This document shows, in pieces, positions 18,791 through 27,342 of a DNA stretch of 64,000 nucleotides. The notes beneath the pieces are model-generated. The model ran no database searches. It was not told the origin of the DNA and saw only the letters and a program-made list of their open reading frames with translations. The position numbers were made by a program, and so were the translations under genes. Within the stretch, counting starts at the first letter, position 1. The number at the start of each line of letters is the position of its first letter. This stretch comes from Synechococcus sp. SP2 MAG (GTDB taxonomy: Bacteria; Cyanobacteriota; Cyanobacteriia; PCC-6307; Cyanobiaceae), in NCBI GenBank assembly GCA_030756895.1, contig JAVBIX010000009.1:42839-106838 (forward strand). Reading direction: 5' to 3'.

Positions 18791-19525
18791 TCAGCTGAAC
18801 CGCTTGGCGAGAGCGATTGGATCGAGAACAGTGATCTTTTTGCGATCGATATCGACCAGGCTCGATGACTTGAGATCACCCAGGAGACGAGTGATCGTCA
18901 CGCGTGTGGAACCGATGGCCTCGGCGATGGCTTGGTGTGAGAGCCGTAGGTCGATGGTGATACCCCGTTGACCAGGCACTCCGAAATCTCGGCAGAGCAC
19001 CAACAGAAAACTCACCAGCCGAGACGACATGTCCCGATGGGTGAGGGTTTCGATCATCGTCTCGGTCTGCAGGATCCTGCTGGATAGACCCTGCAGTAAC
19101 AACAAGCCCACACTGGTGTCAGCTTCGATGGCCTGCCGCACTGATGTGGCTGGAGCCGTGACCAATTCCACTCTTGTGAAAGCGATCGAGTGATAGAAGC
19201 GATCGGAGCGGTGTCCTGTCAGTAACGACAGAACGCCAAACAAACTGTTTTCTCGTAAGAGGGCAACAGTGATTTCTTCGCCAGATTCATAAACCCTGGA
19301 GAGGCGGACGGCACCTCGACGAATGAGATAAACCTTTTCTGCAGGGTCCCCGGGGAAAAAGATGGTTTTCCCACGTTCCACCATCTCCGAGTTGGCACCA
19401 TCGAGTCCCCGAATGACATCTTGAAGCGTGCGGATGGATGGAACCGCGGGACTACCGAAGCTCGAGCCCACCGGGCGCATTGTTGGTGGTGCATAGCGGC
19501 TGAAGCCGCGGCTGACCTCGGCCAT
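18791..19525 (-). CDS. ntcA: Global nitrogen regulator NtcA
   Basis: CRP/FNR-family activator that senses 2-oxoglutarate and switches on nitrogen assimilation genes. The cyclic-nucleotide-binding-type sensor domain ([22 protein letters not shown]) is followed by the long dimerisation helix (about residues 130-155) and the helix-turn-helix [24 protein letters not shown] near the C-terminus. At 244 residues it has a roughly 20-residue N-terminal extension relative to freshwater NtcA, as in marine strains; an internal ATG at 19480 is an alternative start. The upstream gap contains a NtcA-type promoter (separate entry), consistent with autoactivation. Confidence 0.95.
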   Translation of the reverse strand: MAEVSRGFSRYAPPTMRPVGSSFGSPAVPSIRTLQDVIRGLDGANSEMVERGKTIFFPGDPAEKVYLIRRGAVRLSRVYESGEEITVALLRENSLFGVLSLLTGHRSDRFYHSIAFTRVELVTAPATSVRQAIEADTSVGLLLLQGLSSRILQTETMIETLTHRDMSSRLVSFLLVLCRDFGVPGQRGITIDLRLSHQAIAEAIGSTRVTITRLLGDLKSSSLVDIDRKKITVLDPIALAKRFS

Positions 19526-19546
19526 GGTCCCTACTCGTATGTCGGG

Positions 19547-19588
19547 ATGCTATGGATCAGCCCCTCATGCTCATGTAGCAAGGAACAC
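19547..19588 (-). promoter_or_regulatory. Candidate NtcA-activated promoter of ntcA
   Basis: On the minus strand upstream of ntcA there is GTG-TTCCTTGC-TAC, one base off the NtcA consensus GTA-N8-TAC, then exactly 22 bases, then TAGCAT, which fits the TAN3T -10 box. This is the spacing of class II NtcA-activated promoters. The -10 box lies 21 bases before the ATG, giving a very short leader. The site is seen directly; its use by NtcA is inferred. Confidence 0.55.
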
Positions 19589-19602
19589 GAAAATCCGCAT
19601 TT

Positions 19603-20328
19603 TCACCTAGCCGAGAGAGCCAAATTCTGATTGTGCATGATCTGCTTGAGGCCAGGCTCGGCGAGGTCCAGTAGGTCATTGAGCTGGTGACGGCTAAAAG
19701 GAGCTCCTTCTGCAGTGCCCTGCAGTTCCAGCAAATGCCCGTCTCCGTTCATCACGACATTGAGATCCACATCGGCTTGGCTGTCTTCGCTGTAGTCGAG
19801 ATCGAGAAGGGGGCGTTTTTGAATCACACCAACGGAGACGGCGGCCACCTGGGATTGGACAGGGTTGGTGGTGAGAACCCCTTGTTGCACAAGCCGCTCA
19901 CAGGCCCGTTGAAGCGCGACCCAAGATCCGCTGATCGCAGCGGTGCGGGTGCCTGCATCCGCCTGAATCACATCGCAATCGATTCTCAACGTGTTCTCGC
20001 CGAGAGCTTCCATGTTGATGGCTGCGCGCAGGCTGCGGCCAATCAGGCGCTGAATCTCCTGGGTGCGTCCGCTCAATTTGAGCAGTTCTCTGTTTTGTCG
20101 CTCCGGAGTGGATCCAGGCAGGAGTCGGTATTCGGCGCTGAGCCAACCCTGGCCTTGATCTTTGCGCCAGCGAGGCACCCCCTCTTGATGACAAACGCTG
20201 CAAAGAACAGCGGTGCGTCCGTTGTGGATGATCACTGAACTCAGGGCAAATCCCATGGGGTCCCAACTGATCGAAAAGGGGCGAAGGTCGCCCGGCTGAC
20301 GTCCGTCGTTGCGAGAGGTGTCGGTCAT
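19603..20328 (-). CDS. rph: Ribonuclease PH
   Basis: Phosphorolytic 3'-to-5' exoribonuclease that trims tRNA 3' ends. The 241-residue protein has the family features [35 protein letters not shown], the phosphate-binding [17 protein letters not shown], and [20 protein letters not shown] set the start at ATG 20328 ([17 protein letters not shown]), because the track's extra 14 residues upstream are not family-like. It is divergent from the CobA-like gene. Confidence 0.94.
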   Translation of the reverse strand: MTDTSRNDGRQPGDLRPFSISWDPMGFALSSVIIHNGRTAVLCSVCHQEGVPRWRKDQGQGWLSAEYRLLPGSTPERQNRELLKLSGRTQEIQRLIGRSLRAAINMEALGENTLRIDCDVIQADAGTRTAAISGSWVALQRACERLVQQGVLTTNPVQSQVAAVSVGVIQKRPLLDLDYSEDSQADVDLNVVMNGDGHLLELQGTAEGAPFSRHQLNDLLDLAEPGLKQIMHNQNLALSAR

Positions 20329-20462
20329 GAGGCCAGGGTGTGGAGGGTCTTTGAGCCTGCCAGTTGGCACGGCACACCATGGATGGTGTCAAAGCACTTG
20401 TGTCTTGGACTTTCACCGCTAGATTCATTCACATCCGGATTTGCCGGACATCGGCGAATGTG

Positions 20463-21071
20463 ATGACCGTCAGCCTCAGCCCTACCCATCATTCTCGTGA
20501 GTCGCGGACTGTTGACCACAGGACTCTCGAGCAAGCAGGGCTTCGAAGGCTTCCCTCGGTAGAGGTTCGTCCACCTCTGCATTTGGTGGCTCCAGAAGGA
20601 CAGCTTCAGGTGCATACCGCGTCATTTCGGGGGAGTTTTTCTGGTGTGCTGAGCCAGGCGCTGCGGACGGCAGGCCTGGGTAGCAGTGTCTTGATCGCTC
20701 AGTTCCTCAAGGGTGGAGTGGGGCAAGGCCCCCAGAGCAGCCTCACCCTGTGCGACCGACTCCGATGGTTGCGGCCTTCCGTGATGGAATGCCTTTCAGA
20801 TCCTGCTTCTAGCCGCGATGACGAGGTCAAAGAGGCTGTTCAGTCGGTCTGGGAAATCTGCAAAACCCATCTCTTAGAAGGCACGTTGGACCAACTCGTG
20901 CTGGATGAGATTGGCTTGGCGATTGAGCTGGGCTATTTGAGCCATGAAGATGTCTTGTCGGTGTTGGAGCAAAGGCCATCAGCTATGGATGTGATCGTGA
21001 CCGGGCCATCGATCCCTGCAGAGATGATGGAGATGGCTGATCAAGTCACGGAATTGCGTCGAGGTTTCTAA
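20463..21071 (+). CDS. CobA/CobO-like P-loop-fold protein with degenerate Walker A
   Basis: A 202-residue protein that resembles corrinoid adenosyltransferase of the CobA/CobO type in its second half (LDQLVLDEIGLAIELGYLSHEDV and VIVTGPSIPAEMMEMADQVTELRRGF). The ATP-binding loop is not intact, though: where CobA has GNGKGKTT, this protein reads HTASFRGSFSGVLSQAL with no lysine-threonine pair. Cobalamin adenosylation is therefore doubtful and the role is unknown. The start is ATG 20463 (MTVSLSPTHHS); the track start lies about 100 bases upstream in non-conserved sequence. The stop overlaps the dcd start (TAATG). Confidence 0.65.
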   Translation: MTVSLSPTHHSRESRTVDHRTLEQAGLRRLPSVEVRPPLHLVAPEGQLQVHTASFRGSFSGVLSQALRTAGLGSSVLIAQFLKGGVGQGPQSSLTLCDRLRWLRPSVMECLSDPASSRDDEVKEAVQSVWEICKTHLLEGTLDQLVLDEIGLAIELGYLSHEDVLSVLEQRPSAMDVIVTGPSIPAEMMEMADQVTELRRGF

Positions 21072-21664
21072 TGCTGAAAAACGATCGTTGGATTACGGGC
21101 CAGGCTGAGGCAGGCATGCTCGAGCCTTTTCAAAATGGATTAGTGCGCCACTTGGATCCGGATCAACGCAAGAGTCCGGTTCTTAGTTTTGGTTGCTCGT
21201 CCTATGGCTACGACTTGAGGCTCTCGCCTAAGGAGTTTTTGATCTTTCGCCATGTCCCTGGCACGATCATGAATCCCAAGCGATTCAACCCTGACAACCT
21301 TGAATCAACGCCCATTCATCACGATGAGGATGGGGACTATTTCATCCTTCCAGCCCATTCGTATGGCCTCGGTGTTGCCCTCGAAAAGATGCGAGTGCCG
21401 CCAAATATCACGGTTATCTGTCTTGGCAAGAGCACCTATGCCCGTTTAGGCATCATTGTGAATACCACTCCAGCAGAGGCTGGCTGGGAGGGGCATCTCA
21501 CCCTGGAATTTAGTAATAGTTCTGGGGCTGATTGTCGTATTTATGCCAATGAAGGGATCTGTCAGTTGTTGTTTTTTGAAGGTGATCCCTGCGAAACCAC
21601 CTACAGCGACCGGCAGGGTAAATATCAGCATCAGCCCGAGCGAGTCACGCTGGCCAAGGTCTGA
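21071..21664 (+). CDS. dcd: dCTP deaminase
   Basis: Deaminates dCTP to dUTP, the precursor of dUMP for thymidylate synthesis. The 197-residue protein has LSFGCSSYGYDLRLSP near the N-terminus, the LGKSTYARLGIIVNTTPAEAGWEGHLTLE active-site region and a C-terminal YANEGICQLLFFEGD. It is coupled to the CobA-like gene upstream by a one-base TAATG overlap and converges on thyX, so two steps of dTMP supply lie next to each other. Confidence 0.95.
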   Translation: MLKNDRWITGQAEAGMLEPFQNGLVRHLDPDQRKSPVLSFGCSSYGYDLRLSPKEFLIFRHVPGTIMNPKRFNPDNLESTPIHHDEDGDYFILPAHSYGLGVALEKMRVPPNITVICLGKSTYARLGIIVNTTPAEAGWEGHLTLEFSNSSGADCRIYANEGICQLLFFEGDPCETTYSDRQGKYQHQPERVTLAKV

Positions 21665-21695
21665 ATCCACCTTTTATTGACTCCTAATGGTGTGT

Positions 21696-22448
21696 TTAAG
21701 GAGCAAGCCGAGCTTTATGCAATCTCGTCTTTTCGTACCAGCTTGCAAACTCTGGAGTCCAAGCTTTGAGATGAGGCCACATCAGATCGCAGAGCTCGCG
21801 GATTTCTTGCTGGGCATCGAGCTTGGCGCGTAGATCCATGAAATGCAGGAAGGCCCTGAGCGTGAAGCTCACCACAAAATGTTGCCTGTAATCGAAGGGG
21901 AGGATGCCGCGGGCATGTTCTTCTGAAAAGCCGGCTTGAAGCAATTCCTGATACCGATCAGCGCTGATTTTGCAGTGGTTTAAATCTTTTTGGCGTTCAG
22001 CTTCGCTGTAGAGGTATTTCTTCCCTTTGCGGTCGCTGTACTCACCGATGGGACGCAGATAAAACACCTCTTCGAGATCGAGTTCTCCAAGCGCAGCCCT
22101 ACAGATGCGATCGCCTGTGTAGCGCATGGATTGAACATCAAAACTGACGCCCACCCGGTGCGTCCGTGCCTGTTGCATCACGGAATGAGGAAACCAGCCC
22201 ACGTTCAACACAATCTGGGCATGCTCCATGGGCCCGTAATGACCCCGTTCTCCGGCTAGGAGGCGTTTGACGCAGATTTCGCCTGCTTTGGTTTCATCCG
22301 GCCATTGCTCGCGATCGGCCGCGACGAAGCCCTCGCTGTAGTCCTGGTGCATTCCCACGTACACGCACTGTTGCGGATTCGGGGTTGCGGCGATCAGGTC
22401 AACTCGAAAACGAGAGTCCATTGGTGTCGTCTGCGATGAACTATTCAT
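21696..22448 (-). CDS. thyX: FAD-dependent thymidylate synthase
   Basis: Makes dTMP from dUMP using methylene-THF and FAD, replacing ThyA in many cyanobacteria. The 250-residue protein has the ThyX signature in the form RTHRVGVSFDVQSMRYTG, plus ERGHYGPMEHAQIVLN and the C-terminal LRAFLHFMDLRAKLDAQQEIR. I used ATG 22448 (MNSSSQTTP); ATG 22421 (MDSRFRVD) is also possible. The track extension lies inside the upstream thioredoxin-like gene, which ends 8 bases before. Confidence 0.94.
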   Translation of the reverse strand: MNSSSQTTPMDSRFRVDLIAATPNPQQCVYVGMHQDYSEGFVAADREQWPDETKAGEICVKRLLAGERGHYGPMEHAQIVLNVGWFPHSVMQQARTHRVGVSFDVQSMRYTGDRICRAALGELDLEEVFYLRPIGEYSDRKGKKYLYSEAERQKDLNHCKISADRYQELLQAGFSEEHARGILPFDYRQHFVVSFTLRAFLHFMDLRAKLDAQQEIRELCDLMWPHLKAWTPEFASWYEKTRLHKARLAP

Positions 22449-22455
22449 GCTTTGT

Positions 22456-23013
22456 CTAGCTGTGGCTGCGGGGCCCTGGGCTTGAAACCGTCTCCGCAGG
22501 GGTGACGCTGCTGGTGGAGCCAACGCCTGCAAGCTGAGGTAACGGCGCATTGTCAATCAATGCAACCGCCAATGATTCCAACTGGTCTGCTGTTCTCGCT
22601 CCAAGCGAACGGCCGCGCATCACACCGTCGGCTGAAAATAAATTGAGTTGTGGAATCCCTGTGACGTCATACCGATCGATCAAATCTAGCCAGCGTGGGT
22701 TGTCGATATTCACCAAAACAACGTCGAGTTGATCGGCGTGGTTCTGTTCCGTTTGAAGCATCGCTGGTGCCATGGCTTGGCAGGCCTCACACCAATCGGC
22801 GTAAAACTCCAGCACGGTGGGCCGGGAGTTGTTGAGGGCGATTTCTGGATCCAGAGATTGCCTGGCCAGCTGGTCGAGAGGTGCTTCCTGATTGAGACCA
22901 TTGCGCAACAGAAATAATCCAGCAGCAAGGACGAGTGCCGTGATGAGCAGCAACCCCTTTTGTAAGAGGGTCAGGGTGGCGGGGGCGGAACTGCCGGTCA
23001 TGCCGGGAAGCAT
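22456..23013 (-). CDS. txlA: Membrane-anchored thioredoxin-like protein (TxlA/HCF164 type)
   Basis: A 185-residue protein with one N-terminal membrane anchor (GLLLITALVLAAGLFLLRN) followed by a thioredoxin fold. The redox motif WCEAC lies in VLEFYADWCEACQAM near residue 75, and the cis-proline is in VTGIPQLNLF. TxlA/HCF164 proteins carry reducing power into the thylakoid lumen for cytochrome b6f assembly. The glycine-proline pair of ordinary thioredoxin is replaced by EA, as in this subgroup. The start is 23013 or the ATG at 23001. It probably shares a transcript with thyX. Confidence 0.83.
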   Translation of the reverse strand: MLPGMTGSSAPATLTLLQKGLLLITALVLAAGLFLLRNGLNQEAPLDQLARQSLDPEIALNNSRPTVLEFYADWCEACQAMAPAMLQTEQNHADQLDVVLVNIDNPRWLDLIDRYDVTGIPQLNLFSADGVMRGRSLGARTADQLESLAVALIDNAPLPQLAGVGSTSSVTPAETVSSPGPRSHS

Positions 23014-23131
23014 TGGATCCTTTTACTTTGGCAGGCTGATGGGTGTGTTGTTGCTAGCGTCTGAAAGCCAATTCCGTTGTTGTGATCTGCTTTCTCGCTG
23101 ATTTCATCAATCGACCGTTGGCTGCTTGCTG

Positions 23132-23629
23132 ATGTTCCTTCTTCGTTTCCTCGTATTGCCGCTGCGGGCCCCCCTGCTGCTTGTGCTGTTTGGTGTTGCA
23201 GTTTTTCTTGGCCACCACTGGTCAATCGAGAGCGAGCATTTGATTGCTCTGCAGAATGTGTCGCCCCGCTTGTTCTGGACGGTAGAGATCGTTCAATCGC
23301 TGGTGATCGTGCTCATCTGCACGATGCCTGATCTTTTGCTTCGCCAGCTGTCGTTATTAATGGCCTCCAGCCGAGTGCTCAGCCTGATCTCCACCCTTCT
23401 GCTTGTGATCGTGGTGGGCCTTTATGTGCTCAGTCTGAGCTTGCTATCCGATGTGCTGATTTTGGCGTCTGCCACCTTGCTGGCCCGTTTGGACCTCACC
23501 CGGATCAAGGTGGTGCCTCCGCCTCAGGTCATGGCCCTTGGGTTGGCGGCGTTGGTGCTTATGGGCATCTGGTTGGGTCAGGATCTGCCAAACCCCCTGG
23601 CCTCAGCTGTCGCAGCGGTCGGTACCTGA
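23132..23629 (+). CDS. Hypothetical integral membrane protein
   Basis: A 165-residue protein with four to five hydrophobic segments (around residues 3-25, 48-68, 83-112 and 139-155) and few charged residues. I do not recognise the family beyond a resemblance to hypothetical membrane proteins of marine Synechococcus. ATG 23132 (MFLLRFLVLPLRAP) is preferred over the TTG two codons upstream. It is divergent from txlA and its 3' end overlaps the convergent lytic transglycosylase gene by 27 bases. Confidence 0.7.
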   Translation: MFLLRFLVLPLRAPLLLVLFGVAVFLGHHWSIESEHLIALQNVSPRLFWTVEIVQSLVIVLICTMPDLLLRQLSLLMASSRVLSLISTLLLVIVVGLYVLSLSLLSDVLILASATLLARLDLTRIKVVPPPQVMALGLAALVLMGIWLGQDLPNPLASAVAAVGT

Positions 23630-25678
23630 TCCGAGATAAGCCCAGAGATTGCCTAGTACTTTTTTTGTGTAAAGGCGCGTTTCTGGATAGGGGATTCGCT
23701 CCACCCACAACTCCGGATCGTTCTTTAGGGCGGCTGTAACCCATTGGCTGGCGGCTCCTGGCCCGGCGTTGTAGCTCGCAACGGCCAACACGATGTCTCC
23801 TTGCCATTGCTCGAGCAGTTGAGCGAGGTAGCGCGCTCCGAGCCTTGCATTGCGTGTTGGCTCGCGTAGCTCATCAATGGTCAGTGTCTCGCCGGCCAAT
23901 TCTTCCGCTGTGGCTGGCATTAGCTGCAGCAACCCTGTCGCCCCAACTGGTGAGCTCACGCCTGGGGAGAAGCGAGATTCCTGCTTGGCGATGGCCATGA
24001 GGAGTTCATTCCGTACCGCCTCTTTTTGGGATGCGGTCTCAAACACTTTTGAGAGCAAACGCGGATGCTGGCTGCGGTGGAGGAGCAGTTGCTCGTCGCA
24101 GGTTTGATTTACCAGTCTCAAGCTGGCGCGCCAAAGACGACTCAGGCCCGTCCATGCGTCGCCGACGGCAATACGAAGGCGACCTTCTACGAGCTTTTGC
24201 TCTGGACTGGATGACTGATCGGATGGGGGTTGTTGGTTCCTCCAGGTTTCCCATGCTTCCTGGGTTTGGCCGAGTCGCCAGAGACGATCCACGAATGGAT
24301 CGCCACTTTTTAATGGCTCCCAGTGCGATGGAAACGACTCGCCGAGAGCTGCAGAGCGAGGGGCTGATGCTTGATTGAGATCTGGCAGATCTCCCCGTCC
24401 GAGTCGCACCTCGGCGCGCCATGTGTAATAACTTCTCGGATGGGTTTTGACCAACTTTTCCCAGACGTTTTGGGCTTGCGTTGTTTGGTCTTGCTTCGCT
24501 AGCGCGAGCCCCAGCCAGAACTGCTGCCTTGCAGCTAAAGGTTCAGGAAGATCTGAGTTTGGAATGGCGTTCAGCAGTGCTTCTGCTCTTGTCCATTGAT
24601 TGTTTAAGAGGGCTTCGCGGGCTAAGTCCCACTGCAGTTGCCAGGCCGCTGGGTTGGTAGGCCAGCGCTTCAGAACGGCCATGGCATTCGTCGAGTCATC
24701 ATTAGCCCAGTCACCGAGGCGCACCCGGGCTGCTGCAACATCAGCGGAGCGTTGTTGCAATGCTTGCGGTAGTGCATCCAATAGAGCGGGATCTGGCTTT
24801 AGTGGTTCGCTTAGTAGCTCTGCTGCCTTGAGCGCCGCTGGATCGTCTGGGTTGCTGATGGCGAGATTTAGCAAGTGCTGCTTTCCACGCGCTTGCTGTT
24901 CAGCGCTGCCTCGAAACAGGACCCGACCAATCGCCAAGCTGCTGGCTGGAGTGGTGGGCGTGCCTTGGAGGCAGGCTTCCGCTGCACGGCCATCTCCAAG
25001 GGCCGCGAGTGCTTGAGCAAGCGTCAGTCGATCGTCTTGGTTCAAACCAGCGCCGCTGATCCTGTTGCAGGCTTCCCTGATCTGCGTGGCAGCTCCTGGC
25101 CAACGGGCACCCCAGCGAGCCAGATGCAAGGCGGCGATGGCTTGCTTGGGAGAATCCGTTTTGATTTCTGCTGCTGCCGCTAAGGCGGCTGGATGGCCAG
25201 GTTGTTGCCGGAACAGCTCGGTATGGAGCGCTGGGTTGGATTGCCCGAGGTAATAACGGGCATCGGCACTGGCCGCACTGCCAGGGAAGCGTTGAAGCAA
25301 GTCCTGCCAATGTTTCTGTTCTTCTGAAGGCTGGCCGAGTTTTGCTGCGTTTAATGCCTGCTGTTTCAGCGTGACGGCAGCGAGGGGATCGTTGCCCCAG
25401 CCCTGATTGGCCAGCAACCGCTGGGATCTCTCCGCTGAATCGGCGCTGCGCGCAGCGAGTAAGAGAGCGGCTTCCCTCCGTTCACTGGGATTGATCGACC
25501 AGCGGTAACGCGTCCAGAGATCAGCGCTTGAAAGGGATGGCGTGAGTGGAGTGTGCAGACGGCGTAAAACCGTTTGTCCGCCGAGGACTAGCGCAACGGT
25601 GAGGAGTGGAGTTCCAGCGAGAAGCAAAAGGCCACGGGAGTGTTGAACGGTCAAGCCTCGGCCGGAAACTGGTGGCAT
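23603..25678 (-). CDS. slt: Soluble-type lytic murein transglycosylase
   Basis: A 691-residue envelope enzyme that cleaves peptidoglycan with formation of 1,6-anhydro-MurNAc. An N-terminal hydrophobic stretch (LLLLAGTPLLTVALVLGG) acts as signal or anchor. A long alpha-solenoid region of TPR-like helices fills about residues 60-500. The C-terminal catalytic domain has the ES pair in AIAKQESRFSPGVSSPVGA, then TGLLQLMPATA and VASYNAGPGAASQW. This is the Slt70-like layout. ATG 25678 (MPPVSGRGLTVQ) is chosen because the track extension lacks family character. Its catalytic end overlaps the convergent membrane gene. Confidence 0.88.
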   Translation of the reverse strand: MPPVSGRGLTVQHSRGLLLLAGTPLLTVALVLGGQTVLRRLHTPLTPSLSSADLWTRYRWSINPSERREAALLLAARSADSAERSQRLLANQGWGNDPLAAVTLKQQALNAAKLGQPSEEQKHWQDLLQRFPGSAASADARYYLGQSNPALHTELFRQQPGHPAALAAAAEIKTDSPKQAIAALHLARWGARWPGAATQIREACNRISGAGLNQDDRLTLAQALAALGDGRAAEACLQGTPTTPASSLAIGRVLFRGSAEQQARGKQHLLNLAISNPDDPAALKAAELLSEPLKPDPALLDALPQALQQRSADVAAARVRLGDWANDDSTNAMAVLKRWPTNPAAWQLQWDLAREALLNNQWTRAEALLNAIPNSDLPEPLAARQQFWLGLALAKQDQTTQAQNVWEKLVKTHPRSYYTWRAEVRLGRGDLPDLNQASAPRSAALGESFPSHWEPLKSGDPFVDRLWRLGQTQEAWETWRNQQPPSDQSSSPEQKLVEGRLRIAVGDAWTGLSRLWRASLRLVNQTCDEQLLLHRSQHPRLLSKVFETASQKEAVRNELLMAIAKQESRFSPGVSSPVGATGLLQLMPATAEELAGETLTIDELREPTRNARLGARYLAQLLEQWQGDIVLAVASYNAGPGAASQWVTAALKNDPELWVERIPYPETRLYTKKVLGNLWAYLGSGTDRCDS

Positions 25679-25703
25679 TCTGTTCCCAGCGCACGGCATT
25701 GGA

Positions 25704-25907
25704 ATGGCAAAGGGGCAAGGGCCGCGGCGCCCAGGGAGCGAGCAACGGCGCCGCTGTGCGATTGCCACTGGCCTGGCTTTGCTGGTTTGGGGATTGCGTT
25801 GGTTCTGGCCCTTGCAATTTGTGCCCGGCTGGCTGGTGGCAGGGCTGTTGGCTTGGGCGTTGCTGGAAATGGCAGGGCTATTGCTGGTTCCGCGTCGTTG
25901 GCGTTAG
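25704..25907 (+). CDS. Small hypothetical membrane protein
   Basis: A 67-residue ORF with a basic N-terminus (GPRRPGSEQRRR) and two hydrophobic segments (AIATGLALLVWGLRWFWP and GWLVAGLLAWALLEMAGLLLV), ending in basic PRRWR. It fits exactly between the divergent transglycosylase and glmM, 43 bases before the latter. The regular membrane pattern supports a real gene, but there is no clear ribosome-binding site and I recognise no family. Confidence 0.5.
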   Translation: MAKGQGPRRPGSEQRRRCAIATGLALLVWGLRWFWPLQFVPGWLVAGLLAWALLEMAGLLLVPRRWR

Positions 25908-25950
25908 AACCAGCGGTCCGTTTTAAGGTTCAGTTCAGTATTGGGTTTCC

Positions 25951-27342
25951 ATGGCTGAAGCTGCCATCCATCCTTTGGGGCACCTCCCAAAGCCATCGCA
26001 GATCAGCTTTGGGACCGACGGCTTGCGTGGTCGGGTGGACACCATGCTTACGCCGGCTTTGGCCCTTCAGGTGGGGTACTGGTGTGGTCGCGTGCTTCAA
26101 GCCGAGGGCCCTGTGCTGATTGGCATGGATTCGCGTAGTAGCGGCAGCATGTTGGTCGCGGCACTCACCGCAGGCTTGACGGCGTCTGGCCGCGAGGTGT
26201 GGACCTTGGGACTGTGTCCCACGCCAGCCGTGCCCGGTTTGATTCGCCGCTATTCAGCTGCCGGTGGCTTGATGGTCTCGGCGAGCCACAACCCTCCGGA
26301 AGACAATGGGATCAAGGTGTTTGGCGCTACTGGCAGCAAGTTGTCCCCGGAACGCCAGCAGGCGATTGAAGCTGGTCTTTGTGGTGCAGATGGCTCTGGG
26401 ATTGCGTTAGCGGCATCTGGAGTGGCACGCCATCGCCCTGAACTTCTTGATGACTACCGCGCGAGCTTGTTGTCCAGTGTTGGGCAGCAGCGACTGGATG
26501 GTGTTCCCATCGTGCTGGATCTCTGCTGGGGCTCGGCAACAGCCTGCGGAGCAGAGGTGTTTTCTGCTCTTGGTGCCGATCTCACGGTTTTGCATGGTGA
26601 TCCGGATGGAACCAGGATCAATGTGAATTGCGGATCCACCCACCTTGAGGCTCTACGCCGAGCGGTGATCGAGAAGGGCGCCGCCATGGGTTTTGGCTTC
26701 GATGGGGATGCCGATCGGATGTTGGCGGTTGATGGCCAAGGACGCGTGGTGGATGGCGACCATGTCCTTTTCCTTTGGGGGTCGGTGCTGCAAGAGCAGG
26801 GACAGCTTCCTGATCAGCGCTTGGTGGCCACGGTGATGTCGAATTTGGGCTTTGAGCGGGCTTGGCAGGCGCGTGGTGGTCTTTTGGACCGGACTCCGGT
26901 GGGAGACCAGCATGTGCATGCCGAGATGGTCCGCACGGGTGCAGCCCTTGGCGGCGAGCAATCAGGTCACATCCTGTCTTCCGCCCATGGTTTGTCTGGC
27001 GATGGCGTTTTAACCGCTCTTCAGATCGCGAGCCTCTGCCATGCCCAGCAGCTCTCCTTGGCCGAGTGGGTGGATCAGAGCTTTCAGGCCTATCCCCAAA
27101 AACTGGTGAATGTGCGCGTCGAGAATCGTGAGCGCAGAAAGGGTTGGGGGGACTGTGCTCCTCTCTATTCCCTTGTTCAAGAGGCGGAGGCCTCGATGGC
27201 TGAAGACGGTCGCGTGTTGGTGCGAGCGAGTGGAACAGAACCACTGCTACGCGTAATGGTTGAGGCTGCTGATCAAGCGGTGGTCGATCACTGGACCTCC
27301 CGCTTGGCCGCAGCAGCAGATCAGCATCTCAGCGCCTCTTGA
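25951..27342 (+). CDS. glmM: Phosphoglucosamine mutase
   Basis: Converts glucosamine-6-P to glucosamine-1-P for UDP-GlcNAc, feeding peptidoglycan and lipopolysaccharide. The 463-residue protein shows the four alpha-D-phosphohexomutase signatures: the phosphoserine loop VSASHNPPEDNGIKVFG, the metal loop GFDGDADRML, the sugar loop GGEQSGHI, and the phosphate loop RASGTEPLLRVMVE. FGTDGLRGRV at the N-terminus is typical of GlmM. It converges with a sugar-kinase gene ending directly after its stop. Confidence 0.95.
   Translation: MAEAAIHPLGHLPKPSQISFGTDGLRGRVDTMLTPALALQVGYWCGRVLQAEGPVLIGMDSRSSGSMLVAALTAGLTASGREVWTLGLCPTPAVPGLIRRYSAAGGLMVSASHNPPEDNGIKVFGATGSKLSPERQQAIEAGLCGADGSGIALAASGVARHRPELLDDYRASLLSSVGQQRLDGVPIVLDLCWGSATACGAEVFSALGADLTVLHGDPDGTRINVNCGSTHLEALRRAVIEKGAAMGFGFDGDADRMLAVDGQGRVVDGDHVLFLWGSVLQEQGQLPDQRLVATVMSNLGFERAWQARGGLLDRTPVGDQHVHAEMVRTGAALGGEQSGHILSSAHGLSGDGVLTALQIASLCHAQQLSLAEWVDQSFQAYPQKLVNVRVENRERRKGWGDCAPLYSLVQEAEASMAEDGRVLVRASGTEPLLRVMVEAADQAVVDHWTSRLAAAADQHLSAS

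Noticed and set aside
26618-27244. 208-residue minus-strand ORF inside glmM
   Set aside because: Antisense to conserved glmM motifs and Pro/His/Arg rich.
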